In this document: positions 8,371 through 16,699 of the stretch, piece by piece
Numbering within the stretch: the first letter of the stretch is position 1
Layout of the letters: each line of letters begins with the position of its first letter
Source: Prostheceraeus crozeri
Lineage: Eukaryota > Platyhelminthes > Polycladida > Euryleptidae
Assembly: GCA_907163375.1 (NCBI GenBank)
Contig: CAJQUW010006771.1
Location: 666,130 to 730,129, forward strand
Reading direction: 5' to 3'
DNA: 64,000 nucleotides
Position numbers and translations under genes: made by a program
Notes under the pieces: generated by a model
Told to the model about the DNA's origin: nothing
Seen by the model: only the letters and a program-made list of their open reading frames with translations
Databases searched by the model: none

Positions 8371-9756
8371 ATGAATTCTACAAATTCCGAAAATTTAACT
8401 AAATTAAAAATTTCTAATTTAGATTTATTGAATTATCTATTAAACAAAAATAAAAACTCAAATTGTAAAATTTATGAAGGTAACGACAACAAACAAAGTT
8501 TGGCTACTACCTACGGTGGTGACATACAAAAAACATTAGAAAACTTTCCTGGATTTATTTGGAGTAAATATTCGAAAGAAAAACATCTTCCTGGTCATTC
8601 ATATACTGGTCCAGGAACTCGATTAGATATAAGACTAGATGAGAATAATAATCCGAAACCAGGTGAAGAACCAATAAATAGAGTAGATGCCGCCGCTTAC
8701 AGGCATGATTTAGCTTATCGAAATCATGATCTAAGTTCTCGACATGCAGCTGATAAGAAGATGATTCAAGAATTAGATAGTATTCAGAATCCTACATTTA
8801 GAGAAAGAATTGAAAGAATGTTTGTTAAGAAAGCTTTACAAGCTAAAATATTATTCGGACAGGGTTTAAATGAAACGACAGCTAAGCTGTCTGAGAGCAA
8901 CGCTCGAACTAATAACTCTGAGAGCAACGCTCGAACCTACGCGTCCGAAATCCACAAGGAATATAGAAGGCCGAAATATCTATTGAAAGTAAAAGTATTT
9001 AATAAAGATGATATTTGGAGTGCTGATCTTATTCATATGCCGAATGAAAAAGATCGAACCGAAGGTTCTAGGACAAAGTCTGATTATAAATACGCATTGA
9101 CCGTTATAGATTTATATACACGATACGCTTGGGTAAAGCCTTTAAAAAACAAAAGTGGTCTATCAGTTAAATATGCGTTTGAAGAAATCTTTAAAGAAAG
9201 TAAGAGAAAGCCAAAAAAATTGTTTGTTGATAAAGGATCGGAATTTTATAACCGAAACGTTCAACCATTATTTGAAACTGTTTATTCAACTGAAAATGCA
9301 GGGAAGGCCGTAGTGATAGAAAGATTCAATCGGACGTTAAAAAATAAATTATTCAAGAAATTTACTGGGCAAAGAAATCAGAAATGGTTAAAAATATTAC
9401 CAGGAATTGTAGAAGAGTACAATAATAAAGTTCATTCTGGTATTGAAGAAACTCCAAAGAATGCTTCTGACGACCCTGATCTAGTACGAAAGAAAATATT
9501 CGAGAATAATTATTCGAATGAGAGTAATCCGAATTTGCAGAAACTTAAGCCGAAATTTAAAATTGGAGATAGAGTTAGAATATTTAAATATAAGAACAAA
9601 TTTGAAAAGGGCTTCGTCGGATACTGGACGAAAAAGATATTTGAAATTTGTAAAATAAATCAAAGTTATCCGTTTACTTATGAAATTAAAGATTTAGATA
9701 ATGAGGATATCAGAGGTCGTTTTTATCAAAATGAATTACAGAAAACAGAGCTTTAA
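8371..9756 (+). CDS. Parvovirus-type phospholipase A2 fused to retrovirus-like integrase (Polinton)
   Basis: A 461-residue protein. Residues about 70-160 are a PLA2 domain of the parvovirus VP1 type: the calcium-loop-like YTGPGTRLD (78-86), then the catalytic pair in AAYRHDLAYR (H112, D113) and a conserved HAADKKM helix. Residues about 205-345 are an RNase H-fold integrase core: D219 in IWSADL, D287 in LFVDKGSEFY, E317 in VVIERFNRTLKN, a D-D-E triad with 29 residues between the last two. A C-terminal SH3-like part (KFKIGDRVRI, then YEIKDL and RFYQNEL, 395-458) is as in Polinton integrases. PLA2 would act on membranes at entry and integrase would insert the genome. The linker (172-192) contains two exact SESNART units encoded by a GC-rich repeat. 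Its 3' end converges on the protease gene. Confidence 0.85.
   Translation: MNSTNSENLTKLKISNLDLLNYLLNKNKNSNCKIYEGNDNKQSLATTYGGDIQKTLENFPGFIWSKYSKEKHLPGHSYTGPGTRLDIRLDENNNPKPGEEPINRVDAAAYRHDLAYRNHDLSSRHAADKKMIQELDSIQNPTFRERIERMFVKKALQAKILFGQGLNETTAKLSESNARTNNSESNARTYASEIHKEYRRPKYLLKVKVFNKDDIWSADLIHMPNEKDRTEGSRTKSDYKYALTVIDLYTRYAWVKPLKNKSGLSVKYAFEEIFKESKRKPKKLFVDKGSEFYNRNVQPLFETVYSTENAGKAVVIERFNRTLKNKLFKKFTGQRNQKWLKILPGIVEEYNNKVHSGIEETPKNASDDPDLVRKKIFENNYSNESNPNLQKLKPKFKIGDRVRIFKYKNKFEKGFVGYWTKKIFEICKINQSYPFTYEIKDLDNEDIRGRFYQNELQKTEL
8891..8936. repeat. In-frame duplicated 19-bp GC-rich word in the PLA2-integrase linker
   Basis: CTGAGAGCAACGCTCGAAC occurs exactly at 8891-8909 and 8918-8936, a spacing of 27 bases that keeps the frame. 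GAGC-AAC-GCTC in each copy is a mini-hairpin. The copies encode SESNART twice. Confidence 0.85.
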
Positions 9757-9790
9757 CCTTTAGGTGGCGCTTTAGCTAGCTTCGCTTGAG
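9757..9790. terminator. Convergent-gene spacer with GC-rich dyads
   Basis: The integrase stop (plus) and protease stop (minus) are separated by only 34 bases holding GGTGGCGCTTTAGCTAGCTTCGC, which contains GCTAGC and the element's GCTTCGC word. The position suits a two-way transcription end; this is inferred. Confidence 0.45.
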
Positions 9791-10249
9791 TTATAGATTG
9801 TTTAACTCTAACATAATATCTAGAAATGGTACTCCTTTTTGTAATTTAAATAAAACATAAAGACATAATTGTCCACAATAAGTTGTTCCCGGTTTTTGAA
9901 TTTGAAATGTATTGTATGTTCCCGTTCCAAGTAATTCTTTTACTTCATTTGTAGGGGGCAAACCGTATGAATCAAAATAATAGTTCTGCTGATGATTTTT
10001 AACGCCTGCTGACCAATGTACGCCGTTTTGGTCTGAAGTGTGAAGATTCGTTATGAAATTTACAGTTATTGATGGAACTTTGTTCCGGGAACTGAAGGTT
10101 CCTGTTGGCCTATTTTTTAGGAATTGTAATTCGTTTCTCATTAGAACATGAAAATTCTTTATTCCTAATTCATTTGCGATTTTCTTTAGGTCGAAATTTG
10201 TCGTAGTTTGCGTTCCATATAATTTAAAAAACTCATTTATGTTGCTCAT
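9791..10249 (-). CDS. Adenain-type (Ulp1-fold) cysteine protease (Polinton)
   Basis: A 152-residue protein with the adenovirus protease layout. His78 lies in GVHWSAGV, the acidic residue is Asp93 in YYFDSYGLPP, and the Gln118...Cys125 pair is in IQKPGTTYCGQLC, with the same 7-residue Gln-to-Cys spacing as human adenovirus protease. Helix CLYVLFKLQKG follows the catalytic cysteine. In this family the enzyme cleaves capsid precursor proteins during virion maturation. The size is a little below adenain (about 200 residues), fitting the shorter Polinton forms. The frame is whole. It is the right-most gene, read toward the integrase gene, with its start about 160 bases from the likely right end. 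Confidence 0.85.
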   Translation of the reverse strand: MSNINEFFKLYGTQTTTNFDLKKIANELGIKNFHVLMRNELQFLKNRPTGTFSSRNKVPSITVNFITNLHTSDQNGVHWSAGVKNHQQNYYFDSYGLPPTNEVKELLGTGTYNTFQIQKPGTTYCGQLCLYVLFKLQKGVPFLDIMLELNNL

Positions 10250-10375
10250 TTTATAATAAAAAAATTTCTTAAGGGACCCCTAGAAGTCAGAAGGGAGGGG
10301 TATTGATTTAAAACTGTTCTCTAATGATGTCTTTCCTTACTACTTATTCGATTTTGAAATGATTATATTATAATT

Positions 10376-10407
10376 ATCGGAGCGAAGCTCCTCTGGCTTT
10401 AGCCGAT
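10376..10407. repeat. Right-terminal GGAGC-GAA-GCTCC hairpin of the Polinton
   Basis: GGAGCGAAGCTCC (10379-10391) is a 5-bp stem with a GAA loop, nested inside ATCGG...CCGAT (10376-10380 and 10403-10407). The same ATCGG-x-GCGAAGC arrangement occurs at 1206-1217 within the element, which is why the right end is placed after 10,407. Confidence 0.6.
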
Positions 10408-10410
10408 TCT

Positions 10411-11200
10411 AATCTATATTGTTTTACATATTTTCATTTTCTTCATGAACTTCATTTGTTAATATGTTTCATCGTTAAAATGATTGTTTGAAATTGCCAT
10501 AACAACTATCCCGCATGTCGCCGTCCATGCGTTCTGTGTTCACAAGAAGAATTTTATTGTCATTTGCTTTTATTGTCAATGCACTCTTATGTGCTTAATC
10601 TATTCATGTCTTCACAATGGGAAGTACTTTACTACCCGTATGTGTTTGGCAAACGCTAAATGAATTTTGCAAATCGATTTCTAAAACTGAATTTGAAAAT
10701 AGACTTTGCAAATGGATTTTGAAAATAGATTTTGAAAACAGATTCTGAAAATAATTTACGTAGGGGTAAATTGAAATGTCAAAACTTTACGCACGCGTAA
10801 GTTGAAATGTCAAAAGTTTACCGATGGGTAAATTGAAATGACAAGATATAGCATGATAATTTTAGGGGAAAGCTGCTAGATGTTTCTCTCTCTTCAATCT
10901 CTCTCTCAATGATCTTCTAGTTCACACAATCAGTACTTTAAATAATGTTGAGCATACAATAACGAAGAATGACTAAGTAATAATTGCGTCTTCTTAATTT
11001 ATCATAGTGCTCTAATCTTAATAATAATTGAGAACCATTTCACTTATTTTTAATTGAGATAACGAAGGATATATTCTTGCGGTTTCATTCATTTCTGAAG
11101 TTCCTTCCATTTTTGTTTCTTCCATTTTTAAAGAAATATTTTTAGTCACATGATATATTTTAAAAACCTGAAAGATGGATAAAATTCATGAATTTGAAAT
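10411..11200. other. Flank without genes; short GTAAATTGAAATGTCAAAA repeats
   Basis: No gene is seen. From 10,640 to 10,740 variants of TTTGAAAATAGATTT recur. From 10,750 to 10,850 there are three copies of a unit like GGTAAATTGAAATGTCAAAA followed by TTTAC. The rest is unique-looking AT-rich DNA. Confidence 0.6.
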
Positions 11201-11204
11201 TCTC

Positions 11205-11360
11205 AACTTTTATGATTTTCGGTGTCCTAGAACGGTCATGATTTAAGCAATGAAAATTGTAATTCTCAAATTTGAGATTCTTAACTTTTATGATTTTCGG
11301 TGTCCTAGAACGGTCATGATTTAAGCAATGAAAATTGTAATTCTCAAATTTGAGATTTTG
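11205..11360. repeat. 78-bp tandem duplication
   Basis: AACTTTTATGATTTTCGGTG starts at 11205 and again at 11283. The copies are nearly identical to the shared end CTCAAATTTGAGATT, itself a palindrome. Confidence 0.9.
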
Positions 11361-11590
11361 AAAAATTTGAAAAACTGGGTATTTTTAAAAACACCCAAAT
11401 TTATGAATTTAGGTCTTCATAACCTGAAAAGGGTTCAAATTCATGAATTTATGTTGTTTTTAAAAATACCATTTTTTGAAAAAATGGTACTTTTTGAATG
11501 GACTAAATTCATGAATTCAGGTCTTAAAAACCTGAAAAAGGGACTAAATTCATGAATTTATGTCGTTTTTAAAGATGCCAATTTTTTTTA
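11361..11590. repeat. AAATTCATGAATTT palindrome repeats
   Basis: The palindromic word AAATTCATGAATT recurs at least four times, alternating with GGTCTT(A/C)ATAACCTGAAAA-like segments and the hairpin ACCATTTTTTGAAAAAATGGT. This is a degenerate minisatellite. The open frame across it is a by-product of the repeats. Confidence 0.65.
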
Positions 11591-11620
11591 TTTTTATGGG
11601 TGTCCTGTCCTGGAACGGTC

Positions 11621-12240
11621 TGGAATGGGCCGTAGAACGAAGTAGGCCTATCGAAGGAAAGCTAAGAAAATCAGCTCAACGAGCACGTGGATAGCGTGAA
11701 TTATAAAATTCAGTACAGATAGGGCTTGATGGGAGTTCAATCCTGACAATAGGTGTCCTTCTCTATTCAAAAGGCACTTATCCATGCCTTCGAAGTGGAA
11801 TGGGCCGTAGAACGAAGTAGGCCTATGGAAGGATAACTATGAAAATCGGCTCAACGAGCACGTGGATAGCGTGAATTATAAAATTCAGTACAGATAGGGC
11901 TTGATGGGAGTTCAATCCTGACAATAGGTGTCCTTCTCTATTCAAAAGGCACTTATCCATGCCTTCGAAGTGGAATGGGCCGTAGAACGAAGTAGGCCTA
12001 TCGAAGGAAAGCTAAGAAAATCGGCTCAACGAGCACGTGGATAGTGTGGATTATAAAATTCAGTACAGATAGGGCTTGATGGGAGTTCAATCCTGACAAT
12101 AGGTGTCCTTCTCTATTCAAAAGGCACTTATCCATGCCTTCTAAGTGGAATGGGCCGTAGAACGAAGTAGGCCTATCGAAGGATAACTATGAAAATCGGC
12201 TCAACGAGCACGTGGATAGCGTGAATTATAAAATTCAGTT
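11621..12240. repeat. 175-bp tandem repeat, about 3.5 copies
   Basis: TGGAATGGGCCGTAGAACGA begins at 11621, 11796, 11971 and 12146, an exact 175-base period with very few differences. The last copy is cut after GTGAATTATAAAATTCAGT. Each unit contains TAGGCCTA and a segment GGGAGTTCAATCCTGAC that resembles a tRNA B-box, so a tRNA-derived origin is possible but unproven. High identity means recent amplification or concerted evolution. Confidence 0.92.
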
Positions 12241-12464
12241 CAGTATGTCCTGCTTAACATCAAATGCAGCTTTCTCTGCCTTGAAAGTAGAATTGCTAAC
12301 AGACTTAAAGAAAAAACATCAAGAAATGCGGCTGCAAGAGCACGTGTGTTTCTACGAAAGAATTATTAAAAATATAAAAATATATATTTTATTTTTCGAA
12401 ATTTTATTTTCCTTTAATTTGATTGGTTAATTTTGAATACGTTTATGAGGACGTGGATTAGCGC
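12241..12464. other. Spacer between the 175-bp array and the LTR element
   Basis: Unique DNA begins where the array breaks off. It holds a stretch open for about 48 codons (AALKVELL-like, Lys/Glu-rich) with no recognised match, then an AT-rich tract and GTGGATTAGCGCGTGGATTAT, which echoes GTGGATAGCGTGGATTAT of the array. Confidence 0.4.
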
Positions 12465-13250
12465 GTGGATTATTTCATGCCCGTCTGTATAGCACGTCTC
12501 CGGGAATATTTCTGCGGGAAGACAAGTATACTACTTCGGCGAAAAGACTTCTTTCAAGCCAGACAGTCTCAGAAAGAATCAATTACGGAATTTTCGTGCC
12601 GGTTACGACGTCTATCCAAAGAGTGTAACTTCGGCAGTACTACAAATGAACTACTTCGTGACATTTTCGTCATCGGTGTTAAAGATGACAAATTAGGCGA
12701 GCGTCTGCTTACCGAAGATGCTGCCTCCCTTACATTTGAACTTGCTATACGAAAAGCTGAGGCGTATGAACGCGCCAGACATGAACGTCAATCCGTGGGA
12801 TTTTCTAGTGTCAATGCTGTTTCTCAGAAGTTATCCAACCCTCAAGGTCGATCTACTAGGCCTACAGACCGTTTACCAAGGAGCCATTACAACTCCAGAA
12901 GTGCTGATCAAGGAAATTCTCATTACAACTCCAGAAGTTCTGATCAAGGAAATTCTCATTACAATTCCAGAAATGCTGATCAAGGAAATTCTTCAAATAG
13001 AGTGTGCTTTCGTTGCGGATCATCTTTTCACATTGCTTCGGACGTAGTGTGTCCTGCTAAAGATGCTGAGTGTCGTTCTTGCCACAAAAGTGGTCATTTT
13101 TCGAAAGTGTGCCGTTCAAAAGGCAATGTTACTTCTCAATCTAAAAGTGCTTTTACCAAGCAAATACGTAGTGTTGCGACTATTGACCCAAATAGCGATG
13201 ACCGCAGTGTTACTCTGTTTATAGCAGTAATAATCCTTTCTCCGAAGTAC
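12465..13250 (+). pseudogene. gag: Gag of the Ty3/gypsy fossil
   Basis: The left part is capsid-like (LREYFCGKTSILLRRKDFFQ, then ESITEFSCRLRRLSKEC and ELLRDIFVIGVKDDKLGERL), a pattern common in Ty3/gypsy Gag. A Ser/Asn/Gln-rich linker follows, with three copies of SHYNSRSADQGN encoded by a tandem repeat near 12,885-12,985. Then two zinc knuckles, CFRCG...C and CRSCHKSGHFSKVC. The N-terminal part of Gag is missing from view. Confidence 0.8.
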
Positions 13251-13269
13251 GCAAAACCGTACTGATAAA

Positions 13270-14490
13270 TGATATTTCAGTATCTGCCGTTTGCGATACT
13301 GGTGCCGAGGTTAATATTTTGCCGGTTGGTTGCATTTCTAATTTGAAACTTGAAAAAACAAGAGTACGCATCAAAGCTTGGGGTCATTTCGTCATTCCTG
13401 TCAAAGGCGCATGTAATTACATGTTGTTCGTTAATGTTGTTCGTTATGCCGATAAATGCGTTTCTGATGTTTTCTACGTCGTTGATGTACGTGATTGTCC
13501 ACCCTTGCTTTCCTATCCGTTATCTAAAGAGTTAGGACTTGTAGCCGAGTTAGCTAATATCACTGCATCACACAACTCTACAACTACAGAACAGGTTACA
13601 GACGAATTTTCAGCAACAGATTTCGACAGCTTACTTAGCAGCTACCAGCATTTATTCACACGAAACGGACTATTGACTACTGGTTATGAGTACGATGTTA
13701 CACTGCGCGAAGACGCCAGGGGTTATGCACCAGCAGCGCGCCGTGTTCCACCAGCGATTCATGATGCAGTTAAGACAGAGCTCGAGCGCATGGTTGACTT
13801 AGGTGTTATCCGGAAAATAGACGGACCCGTAGAATTCTGCTCACCGATGGTAGTGTCTTACAAATCTTCAGGTGCATTACGCATATGTGCAGATTTACGA
13901 CGATTAAACGAAGCCGTTGTCAAAGAACCAATGCAGATCCCTACTCTCGATGAATTACGTTCTAAGTTGCGCAATCCGAAAGTTTTCAGTCACCTCGACA
14001 TGCGAAACGGATTTTGGCAAATCCCTATTTCCTCTAGGACTCAGAAAGTTCTAAGTTTTTCAACTCCGTTCGGTAATTTCTGTTACAAACGGCTATGTTT
14101 TGGCATATCGTCTGCCCCCGAAATTTACACAAAAGTAATGACAAACCTACTCAGCGGAATTGATAACGTACTGATTTACATTGACGATGTTGTCATAGCC
14201 ACTTCTACGATCGAGGAACACAGACAAATTTTGAAACAAGTGCTCGACCGACTTGATCAAGCAGGATTAGCCCTGAACAAAGAAAAGTGTAAAATCGGTA
14301 AGAGTTCGATCCAATTCTTAGGGCATTTATGGTCTTCCGATGGTGTAAAGCCATCACCAGCAAAACTACGTGCTCTCAGTGATATGCCTATACCTGACTC
14401 CGTACAACGCCTTCACTCCTTCCTCGGACTAGCTGCTTACATTGGCCAGACTTCAACCCCACATTTCAGTTCTATCGTTCAGCCCCTTTG
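13270..14490 (+). pseudogene. pol: Protease and reverse transcriptase of the Ty3/gypsy fossil
   Basis: An aspartic protease segment has VCDTGAEVNILPVG near 13,290. Reverse transcriptase follows: LERMVDLGVIRKIDGPVEFC, ALRICADLRRLNEAV, FSHLDMRNGFWQIPI, FGNFCYKRLCFGISSAPEIY, and the catalytic VLIYIDDVVIAT near 14,165-14,200, then LALNKEKCKIG and IQFLGHLWSSDGVKPSPAK. These are Ty3/gypsy RT blocks in the usual order. Confidence 0.85.
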
Positions 14491-14559
14491 GTCCATGGTA
14501 CGATAAAATTCGATGGAATGGACAGCCTCACGGTTATCTTCATTCAACACAGTTCGCGA

Positions 14560-14980
14560 ATCTCTTCTAGAAGCAGTAAGACTGGCATATTTCGATCCTA
14601 ACAAGAAAGTTGTTGTCCAAAGCGATGCTTCAGGTACCGGCATCGGCGGAGTTTTACTCCAGGACAAGAAGCCCGTTCTCTTCGTCTCAAGAACCCTCAC
14701 TGATACGGAACGTCGGTACGCACAGATCGAACGCGAATTCCTCGGAATTGTTTTCACCATCAAACGGTTAGAGAAATACCTTATAGGCATCAACTTCGAA
14801 TTACAAACCGACCACAAACCGCTCGTCAGCATTTTCAAGAAGCCGATAGATTGCCTCTCGAATCGCCTTCAACGCTGGTTGATTACAACCCAGCACTTGC
14901 AATTCAAAATTGTACACATTAAAGGCAAGGATAACGTTCTCTCCGACTGCCTCTCGAGAAATTCACTTACCGGAAATAAT
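14560..14980 (+). pseudogene. pol: RNase H of the Ty3/gypsy fossil
   Basis: The segment shows the usual RNase H blocks: VVQSDASGTGIGGVLLQD, RTLTDTERRYAQIEREFLGI, FELQTDHKPLVSIF and IVHIKGKDNVLSDCLSR. It follows RT directly, as in other Ty3/gypsy elements. Confidence 0.85.
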
Positions 14981-15304
14981 CCTACTCCTGAAGAATTAGC
15001 TGAGTACACCGTTTGCGGTATGTTACGTTCTTATCCCCTTACATTGAAAGATGTCGCCGATTCGACCGCACAGGATCCTTTATTACAACGCGTTATCACA
15101 GCTGTACAAACGGATTGGTCTGATCCCTCTTGCAGAGAATTGAAAGCCTTTTACCACTGTCGTGATGAATTATCACTAAAAGAACAAAACAATGGAACTC
15201 TTATCATGAAAGCGAACAGAGTTGTCATCCCTTCCCTTTACGAAGAAAACTGCTTGATTCTACGCACGAAGGCCACATGGGAATCAATAAAATGAAATCC
15301 TTTC

Positions 15305-16441
15305 TACGTGCTTTGCTTTTGGCCTGGTATGACGAATGACATCAAAGAATATGTCAGAACTTGTACGCCATGTACTATGTACCACACGCGAGGAGACAAC
15401 GCTCCACTTACACCCGTGGCCGAAGTAGAGACTGAACCTTGGAAAAGAATTTCTATAGACCTCACAGGACCTTCCGATGTTCTGGACGGACATGTTTTAC
15501 TTACGTTGATAGATTCCTTCAGTCGTTTTCCAGAGGCAACCTTCGTTACACACGGAAATTCAAGGGAAATAATTGACGTTCTGATCACTCACTTCGCCAG
15601 GTATGGCATCCCTAAATCGATCACGACGGATAACGGTACCCCATTCGTTTCTCAAGAGTTCGAAGAATTTTTGAAAAATTACGGCATTGCTCATTCCCTG
15701 TCTTCTGTGTACTACCCACGGGCAAATGGCATCGTTGAACGCTTACATTCGACAATCAAAAACCGTTTAAAACGGATAAGGTCAGAATCGACTTCAGCCG
15801 GAAAGAAATCCTTGACACGAGCATTGCAAACCGTACTTTCAGACATCAGGTCTACACCAAACGAAGTTACCGGCGAATCGCCCTTCCAGCGACTTTTTAA
15901 CCGCCCAATGTCGACCAAACTCGCTTTACTATCAACATCCCAAGAATGCAACAAGCCTACTTCTCCACCTAGAAATGTTTATAAAGAGTATGCGAATAAA
16001 TGGTCAGTCAGTGATAAGGACTACAAACCGGGCGATGACGTTTTGGTTCGAAAAGGTGACCGAAAGCCATTCACCGTGCATGGCAGGATTGTCCGAAAAG
16101 TGGGGAGATACACATATGCAATATTGATTAATGGTAATTTGCGACGTTACAATCAAAGGAACATCAAACCTGCAAAGGCGATGCCCTCTGAAGAAGCTCT
16201 ACGTGCCTATGATTTAGTAGGAACCGACTTGCTGCCGATTAACAGCTCTCCTCCCGAACCTCACTTCTCTTCACATACGAATCACTCAACAACCGAACAC
16301 CATCCACAACATACCGACAACGCCGGATTACATCTGTCCTCTCAACCTTCTACTTCTAATCATAGTACTCCACATACAAACCCTAGAAAACAATACAACC
16401 TGCGTAAACGATTTGTAGATCCTAATTGTTACAGAGTGTGA
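15305..16441 (+). pseudogene. pol: Integrase of the Ty3/gypsy fossil
   Basis: A zinc-binding remnant with CTPCTMYHTRGD is followed by the catalytic core: RISIDLTGPSDVLDGHVLL, then SITTDNGTPFVSQEFEEF, then YYPRANGIVERLHSTIKNRL (D-D-E). A C-terminal part with YKPGDDVLVRKGDRKPFTVH and GRYTYAILINGNLRRYNQRN looks like a GPY/F-type module. The last 60 residues are Ser/His/Thr-rich. Confidence 0.85.
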
Positions 16442-16699
16442 TTCCCTGACGGTTTTCTCTGCTGTGATTTATCCAAGACTTATCTTTTAGACTTATTCAA
16501 TCTTTGTGGTTATAAGAGCTGAACTTGCACTCTACTTACGATTGAAATTTAATAGTTATCGTGATTTTGAACTTTTGTTATGCAGTTAGTAATTTCTCTT
16601 CCTATGATTACAGTTCCGTGTTTCAAAGTGCGTGGATGTCGAGTTATTAAAGTTGTTGGGGGATGTTGAGATTTGTGAACAAAGTCAATTTATGTTAAT

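Larger units (their letters stand above)
1..10410. mobile_element. Polinton/Maverick (adintovirus-like) element, left end outside window
   Basis: This block is much richer in A+T than the DNA to its right and carries a Polinton gene set: type B DNA polymerase N-terminal part, packaging ATPase, double-jelly-roll-type major capsid protein, adenain-type protease, parvovirus-type phospholipase A2 and retrovirus-like integrase. Genes are tightly packed on both strands with short repeat-rich spacers. The polymerase runs off the left edge, so the left terminal repeat is not in view. On the right the AT-rich composition and the element's own GCGAAGC hairpin words continue to about 10,407. No terminal inverted repeat or target duplication could be placed. 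ATPase, capsid, PLA2-integrase and protease frames look whole, while other genes are interrupted: about four or five breaks in the visible part. This suggests a fairly recent, decaying insertion. The family assignment is firm; the right end is accurate to roughly 100 bases. Confidence 0.9.
12465..16690 (+). mobile_element. Ty3/gypsy LTR retrotransposon fossil, no 5' LTR seen
   Basis: Parts in order: Gag with two CCHC knuckles, aspartic protease, reverse transcriptase, RNase H, integrase. This is the Ty3/gypsy order. Motifs are listed under the parts. The Gag start and a 5' LTR are not seen: the left junction abuts unique DNA beside a tandem array. At 16,654-16,663 a purine-rich GTTGGGGGA run followed by TG could be the polypurine tract and the first bases of a 3' LTR, but no matching LTR copy was found. 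The element is broken, with a few (about three) breaks visible plus loss of the left end. Moderate decay with long open stretches suggests middle age. Two-knuckle Gag resembles the Mag-type clades; the clade is not certain. Confidence 0.9.

Noticed and set aside
11328-11555. 75-codon frame with KFMNLGLHNL-type repeats
   Set aside because: Produced by the AAATTCATGAATTT repeat; no protein-like conservation.
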